Source: Anaeramoeba flamelloides
Lineage: Eukaryota; Metamonada; Anaeramoebidae
Assembly: GCA_027625915.1 (NCBI GenBank)
Contig: JANTQA010000029.1
Span: 1,922,001-1,986,000 of the forward strand
Direction of reading: 5' to 3'
Length of the DNA: 64,000 bases
In this document: positions 1-10,580 of the stretch, piece by piece
How positions within the stretch are numbered: the first letter of the stretch is position 1
Layout of the letters: each line of letters starts with the position of its first letter
Program-made: the position numbers and the translations under genes
The notes under the pieces: generated by a model
What the model saw: the letters and a program-made list of their open reading frames with translations, nothing else
Databases searched by the model: none
Told to the model about the DNA's origin: nothing

Positions 1-725
1 CAGACAACCGTTACTTTTTTTCAAAATAAAAAATTTTCAATCGAACTTAAGATCACTCAATTTTTTTAAAATTTTGATCAAAACCCCTTTATTCACAAAA
101 TAGACAATTTCACAACAAGAATATGAAAATGTTGAAAATTTTTACTTCTCATTTCAAGTATGACCTTACCTTTTATAGAAAAGATAGGTATTTGAAAAAG
201 GAAACTTTGTCATTTTCATTTATCAGTTTTTGTTCGAAAAATGTCATAAATTCTCCAAACAAAAATTATTATTTTTTTCTGTTTATTTTTTTTTACAAGT
301 CACTTGAAACAATTTTTTTTCGAATTATGAACCAACAATTTCAATTTCAGAACCCTAACATAAATTCGTATAATTCTAATATTTTTTTTTTCGCCTTATC
401 GTTATCGATCCCTTCTTTTCCGTTTACTCATCAAAAAAATTTTTTTTGCTTTCTTGCCTCCTTTCAATCACATACCCATACAAACAACCAAAATTAAAAA
501 AAAAAATAAAGATATTCCTTTGTACCACGCACACCATCCCCAGTTTCTTTTTTCATACAAAGCCCCAGAAACTCACCCGTTTTTGGGCCCATTTCAAGTG
601 TCCCATTACAGCCACATACTCCATTTTTATATTCTAATCATAAAAAGACAAACACAAAATCAAACAAAAATTTCTTTGGACTTGGAGAGAATCAAAGCAG
701 CAACACCAAACAAATAAAAGATAAA
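1..725. other. Non-coding stretch with C-rich leader before the first ORF
   Basis: No convincing coding region is seen. Bases 1-470 are T-rich with many homopolymers. Bases about 500-720 are noticeably richer in C, with A/C-rich text just before the ATG at 726. Similar A/C-rich leaders precede the kinase and CDC25 start codons, so this part is probably promoter and 5' untranslated region of the next ORF. The short ORFs here are overlapping low-complexity readings and were not accepted. Confidence 0.4.
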
Positions 726-1064
726 ATGCATATCAAATCACAAGTAGAAAAAGAAGCAATCCAAGCACTATGCTTATTGGGTACTCCCGTTTCCGTTAAC
801 AATCAGACAAATACACTCTTTGAAAAGCATAATCGGGCCTCTGTACGCAAACAAAGCAAAAAAACAAACCACACAACAATTAAACGCAAAAGATCTGGAA
901 AAACAGTTCAATTTGAAACAATTGGTACAAAAATAACAGTCAAGCTTGATTCCCCAATTTCAAAGTGTGGATCTCTAAAAATCAAATTCACAAAAGGTTC
1001 TCCTCGATTTGCTACCCCATCAACATATCCAAAAGCAAAAGGGTTACAAATAAGAAAAAACTAA
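726..1064 (+). CDS. Small basic hypothetical protein (112 aa)
   Basis: I do not recognise this protein. It is a 112-residue, Lys/Arg-rich ORF beginning at an ATG in an A-rich context and ending at TAA. The first 30 residues look like an amphipathic, mixed-composition segment, the middle has a basic RKQSKK...KRKRSGK patch that could bind nucleic acid or act as a nuclear signal, and the end contains a Ser/Pro-containing KGSPRFATPSTYP segment. There is no signal peptide and no obvious membrane segment. The codon mix is more complex than the surrounding low-complexity DNA, and an A/C-rich leader lies upstream, both of which argue that it is real. It could be a first exon, but no strong donor site was seen before the stop. 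Function is unknown. Confidence 0.5.
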   Translation: MHIKSQVEKEAIQALCLLGTPVSVNNQTNTLFEKHNRASVRKQSKKTNHTTIKRKRSGKTVQFETIGTKITVKLDSPISKCGSLKIKFTKGSPRFATPSTYPKAKGLQIRKN

Positions 1065-4000
1065 CACTTCTTTCTGGTTTTTTTCTCATTCCTGAAAAGT
1101 GGTTTCAAAAACTTTGATCAGTTTTTCGGACCAACAACAATTATTTTTTTGCTTTTCTTGACTTTGAGAACGAAAAGAAAAAAGTTTTTTAAAACTGTAT
1201 TAAGAGTTTAACCTTCTTTTGGAAATCGTCACAGAACAAATTTTTTTTTCGACAAAGTCTTCTTTTTTTAACATTTGGGATTGTTCACCTTTAATAATAC
1301 AAAAGGCAATCCTTAATAGACTCTGAATTGAAAAAAAAAAAAAGAGTCTAACAAAGAAAAAAAAAAAACTTTTTGTAAGGTTTCTAAAAAGAAAAATCTC
1401 TTTTTTTAGTTATTGTTTATCTTTAGAAAAATTAATAAATAACTTTTGTAATGAATATTTTTCTTTTCTTGATCTCGATTTTTTAATAGTTAGAATAAAA
1501 AATTTTTTATTGAAACCAAACTCGCCAATAAGGGTTAGTTTTGTTAGGAAATTATTGATCAAATTTCGATTTTTTTTATGCAAACAAAATTTTTTTTTTT
1601 AAAAATATTTTTTTTGAAAACTCGAAAAAAATACGTACCCAATTTATACTAAATTGACAGTTTTTAAAATCGCTAAAACATATCAAGTGTATTCTCTTAA
1701 TTGAGGATAGATCTTTTTTCAAAAAATAAATCTTCTTTTTGAGAACAAATAATGTTTTCTATTTTCTCTTGAAATAATTATAATTTTTTTTTTTTCGAGT
1801 TGGAAGAAACTTTGACCAAACTAGAAAAGTTTACGAATTTTAAAACAATTTTATATTGTTTTTTCGTTAATATACTTTCTTTCATTCGATCTTTTTGGTA
1901 ATTAGAAATTTCAGATCATCAAACTAATCAACCTTAATAGAATCTAATTACCTCTTTTTTGATATGTTTAAATTTTCTATTGAAACCTTCTCACCCTTTA
2001 AAAAAACGATTTTGTAAAAAAATATTTGTTAAATTATTCTTACTTTTTTTATATTTTTAAAAAGATTAAGAATTATTCAATTTCTTTTTTAGAGAGGGGG
2101 CGAAATAGGTTATTTGGGACAGTAAAACTGATTTCAAAGTTTGTAAATTCAAGAAAAACAAAAATAATATTGTCCTTTTGTCAATTTTTTTAAAAGATTT
2201 TACTTTATTAAGGTTAATTGATCAAAAACTTTTTTGGAATTTTCGAAAAAAATACTCAAATCCAAATCGATTTTTTCTTTATTCGTATACAGATTAAATC
2301 CCACTTACTGCTCAAGTTGAGAATACCCTTACACTAAACTCAATTCAACTGTTAAATATTTAGGGTCTCATGAAACGTGAGAATGTTGATTTTCTAACTC
2401 TTGAAGTGTAAATCAAATTTACAATTATGACACAAGAGATTTTTTTATCTACTTTCATTATTATTTAAAAATATTAGAGTTTTCCATCTAAGTGTGAAAA
2501 ATCCACAGAAATTTATCCTTGCCCACAAATTACTGATAAATTCGCCAATAAATATTTGTTCACATTTTACTTATTTTTTAGTAAATGTTTATTATTTTAT
2601 AATAAAAACTTTTTTCTGAATAATTTTTTTTTGTTGAAAAGTTGAGTTTTTCCGAAAAGGACTGTTGTTTTTTGAAGAATAAAACATACTAAATAATTAG
2701 TTTTTTTGTTTAACAAATACTCAATAAATCTCATGATCTTCTTAAAAAAATTTTCTTGATTAAAATAAAGTCAAAATAAAAAATTTCAAAAAATTAATTG
2801 TTCATTTATTATATTTTTCATAGAAAAGAAAACGATCAGAAAAATACTTTTTTTAAAAAAATAATTAAAATTCACAATTTAAAAATCAACAATATTTTAA
2901 CAATCAACTAAGTAAAAAAGGTTCGAGTCAGGAAGAGAATAGTTTTATTAAAAACAGTTTTTTTTACCTACAAAAGTTAAATTATCAAAAAGAAAGAGAA
3001 ATTTCTTTTAGATCCAAATAATTGATTAAAAACAAACTTTTCAGCTTGAGTGTTAAATTTTTTACAAAATGTCAAATTATGAAGTGAAAAGAACAAAAAA
3101 AGATGACAAGTTTTAGGTTCAAAAATTCTTGGTTTGTGGCTGTATGGTCCAATTATTGAAAAATGATTTAATAATGAAACCCATTTGTTTTTGTTTTCCA
3201 GAAAATTTAGACAATTGTTTTTTTTTATTTATATATTCAAATAAATATCTTAAAATTTTTCATTCATTTTCTTTTTGATAAAGTGTTTTTAATTACTTTG
3301 AACGAATCATTTTATTAGTTTGTGTGTTAAAAAACTTTGTAAAATTGGTTTGACTTTTTAAAAAAAAATATTTCTCTAGAATTGTTTTATTAACTGAATT
3401 TAAAAGATTACAAAAAAGTTAAATTCAACTTAAAATTATATTAAATATATTTGAATTTATCAGTATTACAGAAATAAATAAATTTCAAGGTGGTTGGTAT
3501 ATCCAAAATATTCGAGATCATATGAAACACAAGTGTCTATATAGTCACTGGAATTTTTAATGTACACTTCAATTAACAAAGAAGTTAGAAAAATTTCATT
3601 TATTTAAGGTACAGTCCGTAGAGATAAGACATAAAATATTATCATTTTGGGATTAGTGTTTGAGTTTAAAAATGAGTTTGTACATTATTCTGAAAAATCT
3701 TTTGTAGTACAATATTGTTTTTTTTTTTTTTTTTGTACATTAATTAATTAATTGATGTGTGCGTTAATATATACACTGACAATAATCTAGTAAGTAAAAA
3801 CTATTTCATAATTTATATTCCATAATTTATAAAGTCAGTTCTATATTTAAGGTACAAATTTTCAATAAAATTTTAGATAAATAGAAATGTCAAATGTAGG
3901 TACATTTTTTAGATTATTTTTTTTTTTACAAAGTATTTTACTAGAATTTGAATTTTGTTCTATAATCAAAATTTGAATTTTTTTCAACCTTAATTTTTGT

Positions 4001-4124
4001 TCAAAGTTTGTGAGTTAAAAGAGAAACTGACTGTAAAAAAAAAAAAAAAAAAAAATTCTTCAAAGTTAATTTGACGAATAGTTTTTTTATTATACAACAC
4101 ATCACGAAAAATTTCAAAAAAAAA
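1065..4124. other. Gene-free AT-rich region with one short inverted-repeat element
   Basis: No coding region is supported over about 3 kb. The only structure I can support is near the right end: a roughly 200-bp element at about 3834-4034 with inverted ends (AGTCAGTT... and ...AACTGACTGTA). Related sequence recurs near 41733 and 53050. The rest is T- and A-tract DNA, including homopolymers at about 3718 and 4036. Confidence 0.4.
3834..4034. mobile_element. Short TIR element, family T, copy 1
   Basis: The left end reads AAAGTCAGTT and the right end AACTGACTGTA, which are inverted relative to each other. Internal text (a 'caataaaatttta' block and 'ttgttcaaagttt') recurs at 41735-41905 as well as more loosely at 53050-53230. 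The 41733 copy begins TACAGTCAGTTCC, resembling Tc1/mariner-type ends after a TA. It is non-coding and diverged, so it is probably an old MITE-like element. Confidence 0.35.
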
Positions 4125-4454
4125 AATTAAATATTGGCCAATTTTGAACTTTTTCGTAACCTCATTCATAATAAAAACGGTTGAACTATTAAAAATCTTA
4201 GACCAAGTATTATTTTTTTAGATATTACAAAATTTAAGTTGAAAAATTCAATTTTTTATGATTATATATGAAGATTTTTTTAAATTTAATAGTAAAAAAT
4301 TTGGAAAAATTTTAATCTTCACCACTTTATGGTCATTTTGTTATATTTTACAAATATTTTAAATCTTATGAGTATCTTTCAAATAGATAATCAATTATTT
4401 TGAAGATTAAAAAATTATTTATTGTTTTAAATTGGAAAAAATATTTTTATTTTT

Positions 4455-5025
4455 TGATTTTCCGTTAGGTTTTCCGGAATTTAAAAGAGTTGAGTAAAAT
4501 CATAGATTTTTCTCTATTCCTTTGAATTCTGGAAAACCTAGGACACTTTCGTTCGGTTTTTTTTAATTTTTGAAATAAACAGAAAATTTTTATAAATTTT
4601 CAGTTTATTTCAAAAAATAAAAAAAAAAAAAAAACCGCTGTTATATTTTCCAGAATTTAAAAGAATTGGGTAAAATCATAGATTTTACTCAATTCTTTTG
4701 AATTCTGGAAAACTATTGTTATCTTTTCTTGTTTTTTCTGTTTATTAGGAAAATCAATAGATTTTCTGAAGAAAACAGAAAATCGCAAAAAAAAAAACTG
4801 AACACTTAACAAATAAAACAGATAATCCCAAGTAAAGTTAGGTACTTGAAGGTAATCTACGGACACTTCCTTTAGGTTTTCTTGAATTTTCTTTTTACTG
4901 AAAAATAAAGATATTTTATAATAAAACAGAAAACCTAAAGAAATACAGGTAATTGGCAGTATTTTAGGGAAAAGTTCGTTAGTTTTTCTGGAATTTGACT
5001 GAGTTGAGTAAAATCTTTGATTTTT
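4455..5025. repeat. Array of alternating palindromic hairpins
   Basis: Two palindrome types alternate. Type H1 has arms like TTTCCAGAATTTAAAAGAAT, a few-base loop and the complementary arm ending ATTCTGGAAAA. Type H2 has arms like AATTTTTGAAATAAACAG around an AT-rich loop. Short linkers contain CCTAGGACACTTTCG or GTTAGG. Stems are about 25-32 bp with few mismatches, and in several units the differences fall between repeats and not within a stem. This is the outer half of the left foldback arm. The last H1 here is interrupted by the LINE insertion. Confidence 0.6.
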
Positions 5026-5062
5026 AACTTTTACGAGCGGGCTAAATAGATACCCATATGTC

Positions 5063-5269
5063 TTGAAAAAGAAATCAGAATATGATACATTTAAAAAAAA
5101 AGAAAAATGCAAAAAATGTGATTATTGTACTCAATATTATGAAAATATAAATCACTTTATTTGGTATTGTGAAAGATATAAATTTATCAGAATCAAATGG
5201 AAAAAAATAATTGCAAAAATTTTAGAAAAAAACTTATATAAAAATGTTATTCTTAGAAAAAATACTTAA
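5063..5269 (+). pseudogene. C-terminal fragment of a LINE reverse-transcriptase ORF
   Basis: This 68-residue reading carries CDYCTQYYENINHFIWYC, matching the C-x2-C-x8-H-x4-C zinc motif found after the reverse transcriptase domain in LINE ORF2 proteins. It is followed by a basic ERYKFIRIKWKK segment. The catalytic domain is absent, as expected for 5' truncation during target-primed reverse transcription. It lies at the 5' end of an insert with a target duplication and a simple-repeat tail, which supports the identification. It is a dead fragment and not a host gene. Confidence 0.65.
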
Positions 5270-5544
5270 AAGCTCCTTAGTCTGATTAATCAAAATTATG
5301 AAATTTATTATACTTGTCAAGAATTTTTCATCAAAGCTCTTATGGTTAGAAAACTTAAGGTAATAAAGAAAAAATGAAAATAAAAAAATTCCTAAAATAG
5401 TAAAAAAATATACAAATTCGGGTACCTAGTGCCCCACTTTTCGGAGTCGTGGGATACCGATTTATTAATCACAGTTTATGGAATCTTATTATTAATAATC
5501 TTTCTATCAGGTTTTTACCCCTCCTGTTTCTGGGAACGTGTCGT

Positions 5545-5715
5545 CAAGTGCCTAGCTTTTTTTTAATTTAAGAAATTAAAAGAAAATTTTTGAAATTTTC
5601 TTTTTATTTCTCAAATTTAAAAAAAACTATCGGCAATTTTCCAGAATTCGAAAGAATTTAGTAAAATTAAGGATTTTACTCAATTCTTTCAAATCCTGAA
5701 AAACCTAACGACAGT
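5545..5715. repeat. Hairpin pair inside the LINE 3' region
   Basis: One H2-type palindrome (about 5556-5630, arms TTTTAATTTAAGAAAT... and inverse) is followed by one H1-type palindrome (about 5638-5703, arms TTTTCCAGAATTCGAAAGAA and inverse). The outer linkers read GTCAAGTGCCTAGC and CCTAACGACA, like those in the main arrays. Its presence inside the LINE fragment means that the hairpin pair either inserted into the LINE on its own or belongs to the LINE 3' end. Confidence 0.55.
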
Positions 5716-5929
5716 GAATAATTTTTAATTTGGTCATTAATGTGATATAATATTTTTTTTACTTTAATGTTCTAATTATTTTTCTTCTTCTCTATTTTAT
5801 TTAGTAAATTTTCTTTGATTGCTCCTTTCTCACAATAAATAAATAAATAAATAAAAATCTTTGATTTTTCTCTAATCTCTTGAATACTGAAAAACATCAG
5901 ACAATTTCAATATTTATCATCAATTGTTT

Positions 5930-6290
5930 TTTCTGATTATTTGGGTTTTTTTTTTAATTGATAAGAGCGTTTTCAAAACTATTGATTATTATATATTCCA
6001 AAAAATATCCTAAAGAAGAATTTAAGGAAAATTCGTCATTGCATTTATTGTTAAATTATTACACCAAAATTGACTTTTTTTCTAGATAAGTGACTTCTAA
6101 AAAACTTAGTGATATTAACAACTTTAAATACAATACACTCGGGGTTTAAAGAAACGAGATGTTGGTTATATTCTGAATAAAATTGATTAACAAGGATGGA
6201 ATAATAATTGGTGTAGTTTTGTCTAACATGGAATTTTCAATTTTATTTTTTCATACTTGTAAAGTATAAATAGTATTTCTGAATTATACA
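5930..6290 (+). repeat. Foldback block A, left copy
   Basis: This block of about 360 bp is shared by 6440-6800 (inverted) and 37540-37890 (direct). Common words include AGAATTTAAGGAAAATT, GACTTTTAAAAAGGTGGT-like text and CAATTTTATTTTTTC. No ORF is seen. It lies inside the hairpin array, nearest the element centre. Confidence 0.55.
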
Positions 6291-6439
6291 TGTTTTTTTT
6301 TTTTGTTATCAGATCTAAATTTAAAAAAAAAAAATTATAATTACAGTTTGTTGACTTTTAACTCTTGTTTTCAAAGGTTAGTTAAGGTAGAGGGTTTTTT
6401 TTCAAGTTGCAACTCTTTAATATAAGTAATGATAAATAA

Positions 6440-6800
6440 TTTTTTTAGATTGCCATTCATTGGCACGAAAAAATAAAATTGAAAAAAAAAAGTTATACAG
6501 AAATACTCCTTTCCTTAACCTTTCAGATTGAAAAATAATGTTTATTTATAATATTATTAAAATTACAGAACTTGAAATTCGTGAGACAATTTTATTTATT
6601 GTTTTTAGTATAACCACCTTTTTTGAAAGTCTCGATCTAAAAAAAAGGTATTGTATCGGGTAAATATTTTTTCAATAAATGTAAGGAATAATTTTCCTTA
6701 AATTCTACTTGTGGGTATTTATTTGATGATAATAAGGAATAGTTTTGAAAATGTTATACTCATCTAATAAAAGTGAAATTGAGAAAAAAAATTTCTTGAT
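6440..6800 (-). repeat. Foldback block A, right copy (inverted)
   Basis: This is the inverse counterpart of 5930-6290. Read on the minus strand it contains AGTAGAATTTAAGGAAAATT and AAGTTCTGTAATTTTAATAA. The latter is closer to the 37540-37890 copy (AAGTTCTGTAATTTTGATTA) than to the left arm, so the family has subfamilies and the two arms did not arise by one recent duplication. Confidence 0.55.
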
Positions 6801-6829
6801 GATAATTATTATAAGTCCTAGATTTTCCA

Positions 6830-7275
6830 GGGTTAAAAGTTTTTCGTTCAAAAATTTAGGATCTTACTCCATTCTGTGAAATTATAAAAAACCTTATTAC
6901 AGTGTCTGTCAAGTGCTGTAGAGTGCCTAGCTTTTTTTTTACTTAATGAAATAAACCCGAAATTTTTCTAATTTTCAATTTATTTTGTAAATTAAATAAA
7001 AACCTAACGGAAATTGCCCGTCAAGTACCTATCTTTTTTTTTAATTTAAAAGAAATGAGCAAAATATATGATTTTACTAAATTCTTTTGAATTCTAAAAA
7101 AGGTTCAGAAAGTTTCCGGGGAGTGCCTTCAAGTACCTAGCTTTGCTTGGGATTATCTGTTTTATTTGTTAAGTGTTCAGTTTTTTTTTTTTGCGGTTTT
7201 CTATTTTCTTCAGAAAATCTATTGATTTTCCAAATAAACAGAAAACTCAAGAAAAGCTAACAGAAAATCATTAAA
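6830..7275. repeat. Hairpin array, right foldback arm
   Basis: This is the inverted counterpart of the left array. Palindromic units are separated by linkers containing GTCAAGTGC, CGTCAAGTACCTA and CTTCAAGTACCTAGC. A stretch around 7140-7195 mirrors 4800-4865 closely. Units here are more degraded than those at 36.6-37.5 kb. Confidence 0.5.
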
Positions 7276-7625
7276 AAAATATTTTTTTTTAATTCATATC
7301 AATAAATAATTCCATAATAGTCAAAATAATTTGTTATCCGTTTGATCGACCTTGATTAAATTTTAAATGCTTTTATCATATATGATTATAACCTTTTAAC
7401 TATGAAAAAAAAAATTGTCAAATTTTTTAATATTAAATTTAAAAGAAATCTTCATAGAATCTGGAAATCGGATTTTCCCAGTTAAATTGTTGAATTTCTT
7501 TAAAAATCATTTTTGATCCAAGATTTCTTATAAACCAATAGTGTTTATTATAAGAGAAGTTATCAAAAAGTGAAAAATTAGCAAATTTTATTTTTTTTTA
7601 TAAAAAATTTTTTAATTATAGTGTT

Positions 7626-8042
7626 ATGGAAAAAAAGTGAAACATGATTTTTAATTGGGAAAACTGCTGAAAATTCAAAGCAAGATCAATTAATAAAAGG
7701 ATAAATAAATAAAGAAAGAAAAAACAATAGATACAACATAATAACTGGAATTTTAATAACATCATACGGTATGGGTTTTTATTTGATTGGCCAATTATTA
7801 ATACATTGTTGAAAAAATTGACTATTTTTGCGATCTCCAAAACCACATCTACAATTTTAAAGATGAAAAAACAGATTCAAATGGTGTTTTTTGGTATGAT
7901 TGAAAATAATATAATGAATAATTATTTGTGTTTTAAATTTTTATTGGTTTTTCTTTTCATTGATTTTACTTTTCATTTTCAGTACTTTTATCAATGAAAA
8001 ACCTTATTTCACTTTTTTTCAATGTTTCACTTTTTTTCCATA
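7626..8042. mobile_element. MITE family M3, copy 1
   Basis: The ends are inverted: left TATGGAAAAAAAGTGAAAC and right GTTTCACTTTTTTTCCATA. The left end carries one GGAAAAAAAGTGAAA unit and the right end two. The interior matches the 52.5-kb copy over most of its length, including CTGAAAATTCAAAG, GATCTCCAAAACCACAT and TTGATTTTACTTTTCATTTT. It is about 417 bp, non-coding and diverged from the 52.5-kb copy. It sits directly beside the foldback element. Confidence 0.65.
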
Positions 8043-8094
8043 TCGGTGATATAGATCTTGAATTATTTTTCAAATTTGATTTTTTTTGACAACT

Positions 8095-8530
8095 CTTGTC
8101 AAAATAATGTTTGTAGAAAAGTATAATAGATGTTGCAAAATACAAAGCGTGTTTTTTTTTTTTTTTTGCTATAGAAGACCTATACCCAAAATAATCAAAG
8201 AAACTGAACATAAATCACATGTAAATATGGTACTGGTTACTTAAAGTTCTATTATTTAAAAAAAAATTTGAAAAATAAAGGATCAAATTGGAAAATTTAT
8301 CTCAAAAATAGAGTAAAATTTTTAATCATCAAAAAAATCAAAAAATTTAAGAATATTATGGAATTTTTCAATTAATTGCATTCCTTAATTTAAAATTTAT
8401 TTAAAATATCAAGGTGTAAACCTCCATAATTGATTTTAACTTGGATATACTATTGGGTAGTGAATTGGGTGTTGCATTGGAACAAGAAGAAAAAAAAGGA
8501 AGGATTATATTTTGAAACAAGGATTATAGT
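8095..8530 (+). repeat. Dispersed repeat family S, copy 1
   Basis: About 435 bp aligns by eye with 44578-45020 in the same orientation. Shared words include GGTTCTATTATTTAAAAAA-like text, AATAAAGGATCAAATTG, TTGGAACAAGAAGAAAAAAA and ATATTTTGAAACAAGGATTA. No ORF or clear terminal structure is seen. Confidence 0.5.
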
Positions 8531-8737
8531 GCTTAAACACACCTTATTTTGATCCTGTATATTTTTTCCAAAAAAAAAAAACAAATAGATTGATTTATGG
8601 ATTTAATTATACTCACAACTCTAATAAAGAAAATTTCAAAGAGAAATAAGGTTTGGTAATAACAATAAATTCCCAAAATATCTTATCCTTCTCCAAAAAA
8701 ACTCAAAAATATTTTTATGGGTACCTTAAAAGAACCT

Positions 8738-9085
8738 GACTGAAAATTCAGAAAAATAAGATTCACAAAAAGGTAATAGACAAAAAGGATGATTTAGTAT
8801 AATAACAGTTTTTTTAATACTATCTTTTGGTCTGAGGGTTTTTCTTTGTAATATCTATCATTAAGAATTTCTTGAAAAAATTTACTGTTTTTGAGGATCT
8901 CCAAAAGCACTCTATCAATTTCGGTAATCAAAGGAGATTTAAATTGTATTGCGTCTATGGGACTGCTTGAAAATAATACACCTTGATTATTTTTTGAAGT
9001 TACTTTGTTTCTTCTATTAATTTATCTTTTTATTCTTTTTCAGGAAAGTTATCAATTAAAAATCTTGATGATCTTTTTTCCTTTC
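8738..9085. mobile_element. MITE family M3, degenerate copy 2
   Basis: The interior words of family M3 recur in order: CTGAAAATTCAGAAAAAT, ATAACAGTTTTTTTAATACT, GAGGATCTCCAAAAGCAC, AGGAGATTTAAATTGTATT and TTATCTTTTTATTCTTTTTC. The terminal GGAAAAAAAGTGAAA repeats are not recognisable, so this is an old or end-eroded copy. Confidence 0.5.
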
Positions 9086-10580
9086 TCAAATAATTAAATT
9101 TTTTTATGTTTAATTTCTATTTTTTCGATATTTTGGGGAATTCGAAAAAAGAATTTAAGAGAATAAATGTCTGAAAAGTTCTGAAAAAACTTGATTTTCA
9201 ATATTCCCTCTGAAATGAAAACGTTTGAAAGTCGAATTTTTAATGTGATTAAAAAGAAAAACGAATGAAAAATATTTTTTACACTAATTAAGAAACTATT
9301 TGGCTGTTTTAATACTTGCAAAAGAAACAGTTATCAATTTTTGTTAAATTTATTTTGCAATTCACTATTTTGAATCGTATTTTTCTTAAAACAATTGTTT
9401 AACTTTGTTTAATTTATACAGCCTTTTTGGGTATTTCTATTCTTTTCACCAAAACGTAATTAGAGTCAAAATATTTTTTGAAGCTGTTGTGCTGTTGTGA
9501 ACCCCAATTAAAAAAAAAAAAAAAAATTTTATGTAATTATTTATTTTTGAGTTAGCAAAAGTAAATGGATATTTTTTTAAATTCTTTCTTATTTCTAACG
9601 AATAGGAGAAACAGTTCTCTTCAAGAAAGGTTTCTAATTTTCTGAAAGATATATGGGATCTGTTTTGGTATACACATGGAGATTTTGTCAAAAAAGTCGA
9701 TTAGGAACAACAACAAATTGAAATTTAATTGGAGAGATAATTATAAAAAAGTCATATTATTGGTATGAGAGGTTCTTACTTCGTTTTTTTTTCGGTAAAG
9801 AAACAAAGAGAATTTTGATTACTTGTAAGTTCTTGAATAGATTCTTGGAAAAAAATAATAAAAAAAAGTTTTTTTTCGAAATGAAGGAAAAGTTAAATTT
9901 GGAAAATTTTCTTCATCTCTTAAAATTTGTGATATCAATAAACAAAAAAACTGTCATTTGAAATCTCTATAAATATTGGGTATTTTTTTTAATCAACCTA
10001 AAAAGAAAACAAAAAAAAATATAAAACAAAAATAAAAAAAATCATAAAATTTTCACAAAAAAATCAATTTTAAAGGAAAATTCCTATATGCCATTAAAAA
10101 ATCCAAAATTTAAAATTTATTCCAATTTACCAAAGTTATTTTCAAAAGTCACTTTTCCAATCTTCAATATTATATTTCAAAATCAAATTATCGGTTTTAT
10201 GTGAATTTTGGAGAATAAAAAAAAAAATTTTTGATTGAAACAGATCCTTTTACGTTTGGAATTTCAAATTCCCGAAAAAGTCTTGTAATGTATTTTTTTC
10301 CAAAAGAAAATCATCTGATTTTCATAAATTCAACTTTAAAAGATTTCTTTTTATTTCTTGAAAACTGATTAAAGGTTCACCACTCAATGATAATTTTGAA
10401 ATTCAAAGAACTCTGTTTCGGTTTTTAGAAGTAACCGTTTGTTTTTAAAATTAGAAAAAAATAAATCATTTTGTTTTCAACAAATTTTTTTTCTTTCTTT
10501 CTTCTTAAACTGATCTTTTTCATTTTGAAAACTTTAAAAATAAAAAAAAAACCAAACACTAATTTATTTGTGGACAACAG
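9086..10580. other. Gene-free AT-rich region upstream of CDC25
   Basis: I see no coding region, RNA gene or clear repeat over about 1.5 kb. The last 100 bases are A-rich with ACCAAACAC and precede the CDC25 start codon, so they probably hold its promoter and leader. No defined promoter motif can be assigned. Confidence 0.35.

Larger units (their letters stand above)
5026..5853 (+). mobile_element. 5'-truncated LINE (non-LTR retrotransposon) fragment with (TAAA)n-like tail and target duplication
   Basis: The insert is flanked by a perfect 16-bp direct repeat, AAAATCTTTGATTTTT, at 5010-5025 and 5854-5869. Its right end is an AATAAATAAATAAATA tail, typical of some LINE clades. Its left part encodes the end of a reverse-transcriptase ORF, and the rest is 3' untranslated. 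An extra hairpin pair of the local family lies inside at about 5545-5715. Removing the insert and one repeat restores an uninterrupted H1 palindrome, so this is a clean retrotransposition into the foldback arm. Confidence 0.7.
4125..7590. mobile_element. Foldback element with hairpin arrays in its arms
   Basis: The two halves are long imperfect inverted repeats. In order, the left arm has a flank (4125-4440), an array of palindromic units (about 4455-5900) and a 360-bp block A (5930-6290). After a centre of about 150 bp, the right arm has block A inverted (6440-6800), the hairpin array inverted (6830-7275) and the flank inverted (7290-7590). Example match: the text around 4800-4870 (ACTGAACACTTAACAAATAA) recurs inverted around 7140-7195. 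A single further arm of the same family lies at 36255-37890. The left arm is enlarged by a LINE insertion at 5026-5853. No transposase is visible, so it is probably non-autonomous. Arms differ by many substitutions and indels, so it is not recent. Confidence 0.6.

Noticed and set aside
123-717. Overlapping ORFs rich in Phe, Ser and Lys at the left end
   Set aside because: Low-complexity readings of T/A tracts in three frames, with no motif or splice context.
2916-2945. GGTTCGAGTC, a possible tRNA box B
   Set aside because: No pairing T stem, acceptor stem or box A at the right distance.
4657-5112. A 151-codon minus-strand ORF over the hairpin array
   Set aside because: It is a reading through palindromic repeats and the LINE junction, and the repeats explain it fully.
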